64,000 nucleotides of DNA from Herbaspirillum huttiense (lineage in GTDB: Bacteria > Pseudomonadota > Gammaproteobacteria > Burkholderiales > Burkholderiaceae_D). How positions within the stretch are numbered: the first letter of the stretch is position 1; the number at the start of each line of letters is the position of its first letter. The notes beneath the pieces are model-generated. The model saw only the letters and a program-made list of their open reading frames with translations. It was not told where the DNA came from and searched no databases. A program made the translations under genes and the position numbers. This document shows positions 53,714 through 61,865 of this stretch, in pieces. Location: positions 1,674,001 through 1,738,000 of the forward strand of contig NZ_CP037993.1 in assembly GCF_004367745.1 (NCBI RefSeq), given 5' to 3'.

Positions 53714-55096
53714 TTACCGATTTTTGGTCGGCGTCATCGGCGGCAATTCCAGCAGCACTTCCAGTCCGCCTTCGGCCAGGTTGCGCAGGCGCAGCTGGCC
53801 GTGATGGTTCTCGGCGATATTGAGCGCAATGGTCAGCCCCAGCCCGGTACCGCCGGTATCGCGCGAGCGCGAGGCCTCCAGGCGGTAGAAGGGTTCGAAC
53901 ACCGCCTCCAGTTCGGACTTCGGAATGCCCGGCCCCTGGTCGCGGATGCGGATGGCGATCTTCTGCTGTTCCAGCGCGATGGACACCCGCGCCGACTTGC
54001 CGTACTTGCAGGCATTGTCGATCAGGTTGGTCAGGCAGCGCCGCAGTGCGCCCGGCTGGGCCAGCACGAAGGCGCGGGTACTGCCTTGCAGGGCCACATC
54101 CTGGCCGGCATCGGCAGCGTCGGCGCAGACGCTGTCGAGCAGCGAATCGATATCCAGCGCCTGGATCTTCTCGGAAGAATCCATGCTGCGCGCCAGGTCC
54201 AGTCCTTCCCGCACCATGCCGTGCATCACGCCCAGGTCGTCGATGAGCTTCTGCTGCAGCGGGGCATCGGTGACCTTCTCCAGCCGCAGGCGCATGCGCG
54301 TCAACGGGGTCTGCAGGTCATGCGTGATGGCCGCCAGCATGTGGGTACGATGCTGGATCTGGCGGCGGATGCGCGCCTGCATGGCATTGAAGGCGTGGGC
54401 CGCCTGACGGATCTCGGTCGGTCCCGTCTCGGGCAGCGGTGCATGGTCGATGTCGCTGCCCAGGCGCGAAGCGGCTTGCGCCAGCTGGCGGATCGGGCGC
54501 GTGGCCATGCGCGCCACCAGCCAGGCCAGCATGGCGATCAGGACCAAAAACAGCAGAATGTATTGCAGCCCGAACAGACCGGCCGGCCCGCCCGGCCCAC
54601 GCCCGCGCAGGGCAGGGGGGTCGCCCGGCTGGTGCAGGCGCAGGCGCATGAGCGCCTGGTCATGCAGGCTGATGTAGATGACGCGGCAGGTATCGCGACG
54701 CGGTCCGCGTCCGTCGTCGGCACGCAGGGGCGGGCACTCGCTCTCGCGCTGCACGGCAATCTTGCGGTCCTCGCCCAGGCGTGCCTGCAGCATCTCGATC
54801 AATGGGCTGGTGCTGGCATTGGGGCCGATGGCGTCATTCATGTCCTCCACCATGCGTGCCTCGAAACCGAAGTTGGTGGCGGCCTGCAGCACGATGGGGC
54901 GCTGTGCCGGCGGGATTTCGTCCACTGCCTGCACGATCTGTTCGACGCGGTCGGCCAGGTGCTGGAAGCGCAGTTCGCGCAAGGTATTGCGGCGCTCGTT
55001 GCCGGCCAGCCAGTTGGTGGCGAATACCGCCACCACGATCCCGCCCAGCAGCAGGAAGAAGATGCGGTTGCCGATGGAGCCAATGAAATTCTTCAT
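53714..55096 (-). CDS. Sensor histidine kinase, EnvZ-like
   Basis: 460 residues. TM1 at about 11-30, periplasmic sensor region at about 31-175, TM2 at about 178-198, HAMP at about 199-250, dimerisation/phosphoacceptor helix with AAITHDLQTPLTRMRLRLE (His259), and an ATPase domain with NLIDNACKYGKSA (N box), RDQGPGIPKSELEAVFEPFY and GTGLGLTIALNIAENHHGQL. The EnvZ/RstB/PfeS class. Its start overlaps the regulator stop by 4 bases (55093-55096). By location it may sense envelope or drug stress and control the spy-like gene and mdtABC. Confidence 0.92.
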   Translation of the reverse strand: MKNFIGSIGNRIFFLLLGGIVVAVFATNWLAGNERRNTLRELRFQHLADRVEQIVQAVDEIPPAQRPIVLQAATNFGFEARMVEDMNDAIGPNASTSPLIEMLQARLGEDRKIAVQRESECPPLRADDGRGPRRDTCRVIYISLHDQALMRLRLHQPGDPPALRGRGPGGPAGLFGLQYILLFLVLIAMLAWLVARMATRPIRQLAQAASRLGSDIDHAPLPETGPTEIRQAAHAFNAMQARIRRQIQHRTHMLAAITHDLQTPLTRMRLRLEKVTDAPLQQKLIDDLGVMHGMVREGLDLARSMDSSEKIQALDIDSLLDSVCADAADAGQDVALQGSTRAFVLAQPGALRRCLTNLIDNACKYGKSARVSIALEQQKIAIRIRDQGPGIPKSELEAVFEPFYRLEASRSRDTGGTGLGLTIALNIAENHHGQLRLRNLAEGGLEVLLELPPMTPTKNR

Positions 55097-55830
55097 GCCG
55101 ACCGGCCTGCGCCTTCGGCCGTGACCGTGGTGGCCAGCACATAACCTTCATTGCGCACGGTCTTGATGATGGTCGGCGTGCGGGCATCGTCGCCCAGTTT
55201 CTGGCGCAGGCGGCTGATCTGGATATCCACCGAACGGTCGAAGGGATCGGATTCGCGGCCTTGCGTGAGTTCCAGCAACTGGTCGCGATTGAGCACGCGG
55301 TTGGGATGGTCGAGGAACACCTTCAGCAGCCGGAACTCGGCCCCCGACAAGGCCACCACCACGCCATCCTTGTTGACCAGGTGGCGTGCGGTGAGGTCCA
55401 GCGTCCAGCCGGCAAAGCGCATGGTGGCCACATCCGGCTGCGCCATGTTGGGCGGCAGCGCCTGCGTGCGGCGCAGGACGCTGCGGATGCGGGCAAACAG
55501 TTCGCGCGGCTCGAAGGGCTTGGCCAGGTAATCATCGGCTCCCATTTCCAGTCCGAGGATGCGGTCCAGCGGCTCGCCGCGTGCGGTCAGCATGATGACC
55601 GGCACCGAGGAGGTGGCGCGCAGGTTGCGGCAAAGGGTGAGGCCGTCCTCGCCCGGCAGGGTCAGGTCCAGCACGATCAGGTCTACCCGCGATTCTTCCA
55701 GCACGCGGCGCATCTCGCTGCCATTGGTGGCGGTGAGGGTGCGCAGGCCGTTGCTGTCCAGGTATTCGGCCAGCAGGGTGCGGATGTCGCGGTCGTCGTC
55801 GACGACGAGGATGTGAGTATTTGTATCCAT
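55093..55830 (-). CDS. OmpR-family response regulator
   Basis: 245 residues from the ATG at 55830 (MDTNTHILVVDDD); a longer frame upstream is not supported. Receiver with Asp55 (VLDLTLPGEDG), Lys104 (LAKPFEPRELFARIR) and acidic pocket DDD11-13; OmpR-type winged helix with LSGAEFRLLKVFLDHPNRVL and FDRSVDIQISRLRQKLGDD. Cognate partner of the overlapping kinase gene. Divergent from the spy-like gene at 56066. Confidence 0.94.
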   Translation of the reverse strand: MDTNTHILVVDDDRDIRTLLAEYLDSNGLRTLTATNGSEMRRVLEESRVDLIVLDLTLPGEDGLTLCRNLRATSSVPVIMLTARGEPLDRILGLEMGADDYLAKPFEPRELFARIRSVLRRTQALPPNMAQPDVATMRFAGWTLDLTARHLVNKDGVVVALSGAEFRLLKVFLDHPNRVLNRDQLLELTQGRESDPFDRSVDIQISRLRQKLGDDARTPTIIKTVRNEGYVLATTVTAEGAGRSA

Positions 55831-56065
55831 GGATCGCATTATGCCGAACTTGTCCGTGCGTGCAGGGCGGATTTGTATCGGGTCTTTACAGGGAGCGGGT
55901 GTGAAATAAAACGATACCTGGGCGGCTCCCGTATATACAAAGCGATACAAATGACGCCACAGCGGAAAAACCGTTGATACAAGCCGCCGGTTTAATGGGA
56001 ACCATGCCAAGGCAGCACGTCGCTGCCGAACGCATCAGAGCACCATCCCCTGAAAGGAGCAAGCC

Positions 56066-56614
56066 ATGTTGACAATGAAAAACCGTATCCTGGCCGGCAT
56101 CGCCGCCGTGAGCATCAGCGCCGTGACCCTGTCGGCCTTCGCCCAGATGCCCCCGGGCGGCCCGGACGGCCCCCGCGGCCATGCCCCGAGCCCGGAACAG
56201 ATCGCCAAGTTCGAGCAGATGCGCACCAAGCACCAGGCCGAGCTGCACGACAAGCTCAAGATCACGGCCTCGCAGGAAGCCGCCTGGAAGCTCTTCCTTG
56301 ACAAGACCAAGCCGGCCCCCTTCGACCAGGCCGGCCGTCCCAACAAGGACGAATGGGCCAAGCTGTCCACCCCGGAACGCCTGGACAAGCAGCTGGACAT
56401 GATGCGCAAGCGTGAGGCCTTCGCCGAGCAACGCATCGCCGCCACCAAGGACTTCTACGCCACCCTGTCGCCGGAACAGCAGAAGATCTTTGATGCCGAA
56501 CACGCCAAGATGGAACGCCATCGCTGGGAAAAGATGGAGCACATGCGCCATGGCGACCGCAAGGGCCCCCCGCGTGACGGCAAGCCGGCACCGGACGCCC
56601 CGCCGGCCAAGTAA
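56066..56614 (+). CDS. Spy/CpxP-like periplasmic protein
   Basis: 182 residues with AAAGGAG upstream. Signal peptide (LAGIAAVSISAVTLSAFAQ), then a helical LTXXQ-type domain: LKITASQEAAWKLFLDKTKP and LSPEQQKIFDAEHAKMERHR. The N- and C-terminal parts are Pro/Gly-rich and positively charged. Spy and CpxP are envelope chaperones induced by envelope stress through BaeR/CpxR. The divergent OmpR/EnvZ-like pair suggests the same here. The frame on the opposite strand (55886-57166) is a shadow. Confidence 0.87.
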   Translation: MLTMKNRILAGIAAVSISAVTLSAFAQMPPGGPDGPRGHAPSPEQIAKFEQMRTKHQAELHDKLKITASQEAAWKLFLDKTKPAPFDQAGRPNKDEWAKLSTPERLDKQLDMMRKREAFAEQRIAATKDFYATLSPEQQKIFDAEHAKMERHRWEKMEHMRHGDRKGPPRDGKPAPDAPPAK

Positions 56615-56831
56615 TCCCGGCCAGGCAGGACTTGCCGCTGCGCCGCAGGTGGGCGGATGCCTGATGGCGGCGCAGCGGGCAGTCCCACCCTTGCAGCCTT
56701 GCGTCTCCCCGCAAGGCTGTTCTTGTTGGTAGCCCGTGCAAGCCGGGCAATAGCTGGGTACACTGCGTGCCAGCCCGGACGCGGGGTGGCTGGCCGACAA
56801 TGTTGCACGGCTGTCAGGCTGGTCGGAGAGA

Positions 56832-57074
56832 ATGACGGCGGGCGGCCTTGCTCCGTCAGGAGGGGCCGCCTTCGCTTGTGCTTTCAGCTGGCGTTTTGCC
56901 TGTCGTGAAAGACAGAAAAATGTACAGAATTCTGCACAGATTCCTGTGCAGAACGTTGTACAGAAAAAAGAGCAGAAGGCAGTACAGAAATCTGTACTGA
57001 AAGAAATACATGAAAAAGCGCAGATAAATGCCGGCGGGCTGCCATGGTGGCGGCCCGCTGACGTGATTACTTGA
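56832..57074 (+). CDS. Small reading frame with Gln every fourth residue (80 residues, uncertain)
   Basis: ATG at 56832 preceded by CGGAGAGA. The frame coincides with the 12-base array, so Gln falls at positions 28, 32, 36, 40, 44, 48, 52 and 64 (for example KNVQNSAQIPVQNVVQKKEQ). It may be a real short helical protein or leader, or just a readable repeat. The N-terminus is Ala/Gly-rich and unlike a signal peptide. No family known. Confidence 0.3.
   Translation: MTAGGLAPSGGAAFACAFSWRFACRERQKNVQNSAQIPVQNVVQKKEQKAVQKSVLKEIHEKAQINAGGLPWWRPADVIT
56913..57023 (+). repeat. Ten-unit, 12-base-period degenerate tandem array
   Basis: CAG stands at 56913, 56925, 56937, 56949, 56961, 56973, 56985 and 57021, with CTG at 56997 and CAT at 57009: ten units exactly 12 bases apart. 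Each unit is roughly CAGAA-N4-GTA, so GTACAG recurs at unit joints. The units are degenerate outside this core. AT-rich compared with both sides. Confidence 0.82.
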
Positions 57075-57104
57075 TGACGTGATCGGTTCACTGGTTTTCC
57101 TGAC

Positions 57105-58688
57105 ATGACAAATACTCCCAATTCCAAGCAGCCGTCTCCCTCCAACGCATCGTCTCGCGGCAGCATCCTGCGCCGCTGGTGGTTCTGGGTCCTGGTGGCG
57201 GCGCTGGCGGCCGGTGGCGGCTACAAGTGGTGGTCCAAGAAGAAGGCCGATCAGGAGCAGATGGCTGCCATGGGCGGCCCGGGCGGACGCCCTGGCGCAG
57301 GCGGCCCCGGTGGACCGGGCGCGCGCCGTCCCGGCGGTCCCGGCGCCTTCGCGAGCCAGACCATGCCGGTCGGCGTGGCCAAGGCCCAGGTGCAGAACGT
57401 CGATGTCTTCCTCAATGGCCTGGGGGCCGTGACCCCGACCGCCACGGCCACCGTGCGGGCCCGCGTGGATGGCCAGCTGATGAAGCTGCATTACAAGGAA
57501 GGCCAGGTGGTCAAGGCCGGCGACCTGTTGGCCGAGATCGATCCGCGCTCGCTGCAGGCCGCGCTGACCCAGGCTGAAGGGCAACTGGCGCGCGACCGCG
57601 CCTTGCTGGCCTCGGCCCGCCTGGACCTGAAGCGCTACCAGACCCTGCTGTCGCAGGACTCGATCGCCAGCCAGCAGGTCGATACCCAGGTCGCACTGGT
57701 CAAGCAATACGAAGGCACGGTCAAGGCCGATGAGGGAAGCGTCGCCAGCGCCCGCCTGCAACTGTCATTCACCCGCGTGACCGCGCCGATCAGCGGCCGC
57801 CTGGGCTTGCGCCAGGCTGACGTGGGCAACAACGTCACCACCGGCGACACCAACGGGCTGGTCATCATCACCCAGCTGCAGCCGATCACGGCCATCTTCA
57901 GCATCCCCGAAGACAATATCCCCAAGGTCTTGCAGCAACTGCAGAGCGGCCGCAAGCTGCCGGCCCAGGCCTGGGACCGCGAGCAGAAGAAGAAACTGGC
58001 CGATGGCGTGCTGCTGACCATCGACAACGTGGTGGATTCGACCACCGGCACCGTCAAGCTCAAGGCCCAGTTCCCCAATACCGATTACGCGCTCTTCCCC
58101 AGCCAGTTCGTCAATATCCGCCTGCAGCTCAAGACCGAGGAGGGCGCCATCGTCATCCCGACGGCGGCCATCCAGCGTGGTTCGAAGGGCCTGTTCGTGT
58201 ACGTGGTCAAGGAAGACAACACCGTCACCGTGCGTCCGGTCAAGACCGGTCCGGTGCAGGATGACCAGACCGTCATCACCGATGGCATCGCTGCCGGTGA
58301 AACCGTGGTCATCGATGGTATCGACCGCCTGCGCGAAGGTGCCAAGGTGGAAGCGGTGGCACGCGGCGGCGCGGATGATCCGGCCAACAAGCTCACCACC
58401 GAGAATCCGGAACGCCGCCATGGCAAGCGCGGCCAGGGCGGTGAGGCAGGACAGGGCGGGCAGGGCGGTCAAGGCAACCTGAGCCCGGAAGAACGCCAGA
58501 AACGCTGGGCCGAAATCAACAAGCGCATCGACGCCGGTGAATTCGGCGAAGAGATCAAGAAGCTGCCCGAAGACCAGCGTCGCCAGAAGATGATGGAGCT
58601 GCGTCGCCAGCGTGAAGCGGCTGCCGGTGGTGGCAACGGCAACAGCGCACCCGCCAACAATGCAGGCAACGCCAACGGCGCCAAGTAA
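57105..58688 (+). CDS. mdtA: RND efflux periplasmic adaptor, MdtA-like
   Basis: 527 residues. N-terminal membrane anchor (WWFWVLVAALAAGGGYKW, about 25-42), a Gly/Pro-rich linker at about 56-82, then the membrane-fusion fold: biotinyl-lipoyl domain with VRARVDGQLMKLHYKEGQVV, coiled-coil hairpin, beta-barrel RVTAPISGRLGLRQADVGNN and AVIPTAAIQRGSKGLFVYVV. The C-terminal tail of about 100 residues, Gly/Gln-rich then highly charged (NLSPEERQKRWAEINKRIDA), is longer than in E. coli MdtA (415 residues). Bridges MdtBC to an outer-membrane channel not encoded here. Confidence 0.93.
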   Translation: MTNTPNSKQPSPSNASSRGSILRRWWFWVLVAALAAGGGYKWWSKKKADQEQMAAMGGPGGRPGAGGPGGPGARRPGGPGAFASQTMPVGVAKAQVQNVDVFLNGLGAVTPTATATVRARVDGQLMKLHYKEGQVVKAGDLLAEIDPRSLQAALTQAEGQLARDRALLASARLDLKRYQTLLSQDSIASQQVDTQVALVKQYEGTVKADEGSVASARLQLSFTRVTAPISGRLGLRQADVGNNVTTGDTNGLVIITQLQPITAIFSIPEDNIPKVLQQLQSGRKLPAQAWDREQKKKLADGVLLTIDNVVDSTTGTVKLKAQFPNTDYALFPSQFVNIRLQLKTEEGAIVIPTAAIQRGSKGLFVYVVKEDNTVTVRPVKTGPVQDDQTVITDGIAAGETVVIDGIDRLREGAKVEAVARGGADDPANKLTTENPERRHGKRGQGGEAGQGGQGGQGNLSPEERQKRWAEINKRIDAGEFGEEIKKLPEDQRRQKMMELRRQREAAAGGGNGNSAPANNAGNANGAK

Positions 58689-58703
58689 GCACAAGGCTCA
58701 CGC

Positions 58704-61700
58704 ATGAATCCCTCGCGCCAGTTCATCCTGCGGCCGGTCGCCACATCCTTGCTGATGCTGGCGATCCTGCTGGTGGGCATCGTGGCCTACCGGCTCCTGC
58801 CGCTGTCGGCCCTGCCCGAAGTCGATTACCCGACCATCCAGGTGGTCACGCTTTATCCCGGCGCCAGTCCGGACGTGATGACCTCCTCGGTCACCGCGCC
58901 CCTGGAACGCCAGTTCGGCCAGATGCCGGGCCTGAAGCAGATGTCCTCCACCAGCTCCGGCGGGGCTTCGGTGATCACGCTGCAATTCAATCTGGATCTG
59001 AGCCTGGACGTGGCCGAGCAGGAAGTGCAGGCCGCCATCAACGCCGGCAGCAACCTGCTGCCCTCGGACCTGCCGATGCCGCCGGTCTACAGCAAGGTCA
59101 ATCCGGCTGATACGCCCATCATCACGCTGGCGGTGACCTCCAAGACCATTCCCTTGCCCAAGGTGCAGGACCTGATCGATACCCGCCTGGCGCAAAAGAT
59201 TTCGCAATTGTCCGGCGTCGGTCTGGTGAGCCTGTCGGGTGGCCAGCGTCCGGCCGTGCGCATGCAGTTGAATCCGCGAGCGGTAGCCGCCCTCGGGCTC
59301 AACCTGGATGACGTGCGCACCGCCATTGGCAACGCCAACGTCAACCAGGCCAAGGGCAGTTTCGACGGCCCCACGCGCGCCTCCACCATCGATGCCAACG
59401 ACCAGCTGCGTTCGGCCGATGAATACCGCAACCTCATCATTGCCTACAAGAACGGTGCGCCCATCCGCGTCTCGGATGTGGCCGATGTGATCGACGGTGC
59501 AGAAAACGTCCGCCTCGGCGCCTGGGCCAACCAGCAGCCGGCGGTGATCGTGAACATCCAGCGCCAGCCCGGTGCCAACGTGATCGCCGTGGTCGACAGC
59601 ATCAAGAAGATCCTGCCGCAGCTGCAGGCCAGCCTGCCGGGCGCCATCGATGTCCACATCCTGACCGACCGCACCACCACCATCCGCGCTTCGGTGGAAG
59701 ACGTGAAATTCGAACTGCTGCTTTCGGTGGCGCTGGTGGTGATGGTGATCTTCGTCTTCCTGCGCAACGTGCCAGCCACCATCATTCCCAGCGTGGCAGT
59801 GCCGCTGTCGCTGGTGGGCACCTTCGCGGTGATGTACCTGGCGGGCTTTTCGATCAACAACCTCACGCTCATGGCGCTGACCATTGCCACCGGCTTCGTG
59901 GTCGATGATGCCATCGTGATGATCGAGAACATCTCGCGCTACATCGAAGAGGGCATGAAGCCCATGCAGGCCGCCCTGAAGGGCGCGGAGCAAATCGGTT
60001 TCACCATCATCTCGCTGACCTTTTCGCTCATTGCAGTGCTGATCCCGCTGCTCTTCATGGGTGATGTGGTCGGCCGGCTGTTCCACGAATTCGCGGTCAC
60101 GCTGGCAGTCTCCATCCTGATCTCGGCGGTGGTCTCGCTGACCCTCACCCCGATGATGTGTGCGCGCCTGCTGCGCCATCAGCCGGAAGAACAACAGGGC
60201 TGGTTCTATCACAAGAGCCAGGCCTTCTTTGACCGCATCATCGCGCGCTACGGCGTGATGCTGGAATGGGTGCTGGAGCGCCAGAAGCTCACGCTGCTGG
60301 TGGCCGTGGCAACGCTGGGCCTGACCGTGCTGCTGTACGTGTTCGTGCCCAAGGGCTTCTTCCCGCTGCAGGATACGGGCGTGATCCAGGGGATTTCGGA
60401 GGCCACGCAATCGATCTCCTTCGGTGCCATGGGCGAGAAGCAGCAGCAACTGGCCAAGGTGGTGCTGGAAGATCCGGCGGTGGAAAGCCTGTCCTCCTTC
60501 ATCGGTGTGGATGGCACCAACGCCACGCTCAACAGCGGCCGCATGCTCATCAACCTGAAGCCGCATGAAGCGCGCGATGTCTCGGCCTCGGATGTGATCC
60601 GCCGCCTGCAACCCAAGCTCACGCAGGCGGTGCCGGGCGTGACGCTCTACATGCAGCCGGTGCAGGACTTGACCATCGAAGACAGCGTCTCGCGCACGCA
60701 GTACCAGTTCACGCTGGAAGATGCCGATTCGGGCACGCTGAGTACCTGGGTGCCCAAGCTGATCGCACGTCTGCAGCAGGTACCGCAACTGGCCGACGTC
60801 GCCACCAACCTCCAGGACCAGGGCCTGCAGGCCTACATCGAGATCGACCGCAATGCCGCTTCACGCCTGGGCATCACCACGGCCGCCATCGACAATGCGC
60901 TCTACAACGCCTTCGGCCAGCGCCTGATTTCCACCATCTACACGCAATCGAACCTGTATCGCGTGGTGATGGAGGTCAAGCCGGAATTCCAGCGCGGCCC
61001 CGAGGCACTGGACAGCATCTTCCTGGTCACCTCGGCCGGCGGCAAGGTCCCGCTGTCCTCGATTGCCACCGTCACCGAACGCACGGCCCCGCTGGTGGTG
61101 AACCACATCGGCCAGTTCCCGGCGGCCACCGTCTCCTTCAACCTGGCCAAGGGCGCATCGCTGGGCGAAGCGGTCAAGGCGATCAAGGCGGCCGAGGACG
61201 AGATCGGCATGCCCGATTCCACCGTCACCAACTTCCAGGGCGCGGCACTCGCCTTCCAGGCGTCGCTGTCCAATACGCTGTGGCTGATCCTGGCCGCCAT
61301 CATCACCATGTACATCGTGCTGGGCGTGCTCTACGAGAGCTACATCCATCCCATCACCATCCTCTCCACCTTGCCTTCAGCGGGTGTGGGGGCGCTGCTG
61401 TCGCTGATGATCTCGGGGACCGATCTCGGCATCATCGGCATCATCGGCATCATCCTGCTGATCGGCATCGTCAAGAAGAACGCCATCATGATGATCGACT
61501 TCGCGCTGGAAGCCGAACGGCACCAGGGCAAGAGCCCGCGCGAGGCGATCTACCAGGCTTGTCTGCTGCGCTTCCGTCCCATCCTGATGACCACCATGGC
61601 GGCACTGCTGGGTGCGCTGCCGCTGATGCTGGGCACCGGTGTCGGCTCCGAGCTGCGCCAGCCGCTGGGGATCACCATGGTCGGCGGCCTGCTGGTGTCG

Positions 61701-61853
61701 CAGGTGCTGACCTTGTTCACCACGCCGGTGATCTATCTCGGTTTCGACAGCCTGGGCCGCCGCCTGCGTGCGCGCTTCGGGCAGCGTGAGCCGGGCCATG
61801 GCGGCGAGGATGACGATGACGGCAAGCCGACCACGCTGCCGCCGGCGGTGTAA
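58704..61853 (+). CDS. mdtB: RND efflux inner-membrane transporter subunit, MdtB-like
   Basis: 1049 residues, full length for the HAE1 family. [20 protein letters not shown] opening, [20 protein letters not shown], the TM4 proton-relay [17 protein letters not shown] (two Asp), and [20 protein letters not shown] in the C-terminal half. Part of a heteromeric MdtB/MdtC pump. It follows mdtA by 15 bases and precedes mdtC by 12. Confidence 0.95.
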   Translation: MNPSRQFILRPVATSLLMLAILLVGIVAYRLLPLSALPEVDYPTIQVVTLYPGASPDVMTSSVTAPLERQFGQMPGLKQMSSTSSGGASVITLQFNLDLSLDVAEQEVQAAINAGSNLLPSDLPMPPVYSKVNPADTPIITLAVTSKTIPLPKVQDLIDTRLAQKISQLSGVGLVSLSGGQRPAVRMQLNPRAVAALGLNLDDVRTAIGNANVNQAKGSFDGPTRASTIDANDQLRSADEYRNLIIAYKNGAPIRVSDVADVIDGAENVRLGAWANQQPAVIVNIQRQPGANVIAVVDSIKKILPQLQASLPGAIDVHILTDRTTTIRASVEDVKFELLLSVALVVMVIFVFLRNVPATIIPSVAVPLSLVGTFAVMYLAGFSINNLTLMALTIATGFVVDDAIVMIENISRYIEEGMKPMQAALKGAEQIGFTIISLTFSLIAVLIPLLFMGDVVGRLFHEFAVTLAVSILISAVVSLTLTPMMCARLLRHQPEEQQGWFYHKSQAFFDRIIARYGVMLEWVLERQKLTLLVAVATLGLTVLLYVFVPKGFFPLQDTGVIQGISEATQSISFGAMGEKQQQLAKVVLEDPAVESLSSFIGVDGTNATLNSGRMLINLKPHEARDVSASDVIRRLQPKLTQAVPGVTLYMQPVQDLTIEDSVSRTQYQFTLEDADSGTLSTWVPKLIARLQQVPQLADVATNLQDQGLQAYIEIDRNAASRLGITTAAIDNALYNAFGQRLISTIYTQSNLYRVVMEVKPEFQRGPEALDSIFLVTSAGGKVPLSSIATVTERTAPLVVNHIGQFPAATVSFNLAKGASLGEAVKAIKAAEDEIGMPDSTVTNFQGAALAFQASLSNTLWLILAAIITMYIVLGVLYESYIHPITILSTLPSAGVGALLSLMISGTDLGIIGIIGIILLIGIVKKNAIMMIDFALEAERHQGKSPREAIYQACLLRFRPILMTTMAALLGALPLMLGTGVGSELRQPLGITMVGGLLVSQVLTLFTTPVIYLGFDSLGRRLRARFGQREPGHGGEDDDDGKPTTLPPAV

Positions 61854-61865
61854 GCGGATGCGCGC

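Larger units (their letters stand above)
56615..57104. other. 490-base gap between spy-like gene and mdtA, containing a 12-base-period array
   Basis: No established gene. The first 200 bases are GC-rich; 56913-57023 holds the periodic array described separately and a small frame; the last 80 bases precede the mdtA start at 57105. No clear promoter or terminator found. Confidence 0.5.

Noticed and set aside
56913..57023. CRISPR array
   Set aside because: The period is only 12 bases, there is no conserved repeat of 23 bases or more, and no cas genes are nearby.
55886..57166. 426-codon reverse-strand frame across the spy-like gene and the periodic array, with regularly spaced Cys
   Set aside because: It overlaps the convincing spy-like gene completely. 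The Cys spacing simply mirrors the 12-base array, and no start or ribosome-binding site supports it.
58698..60788. 696-codon reverse-strand frame over mdtB
   Set aside because: Antisense shadow of MdtB; the translation is His/Asp/Arg-rich without domain features.
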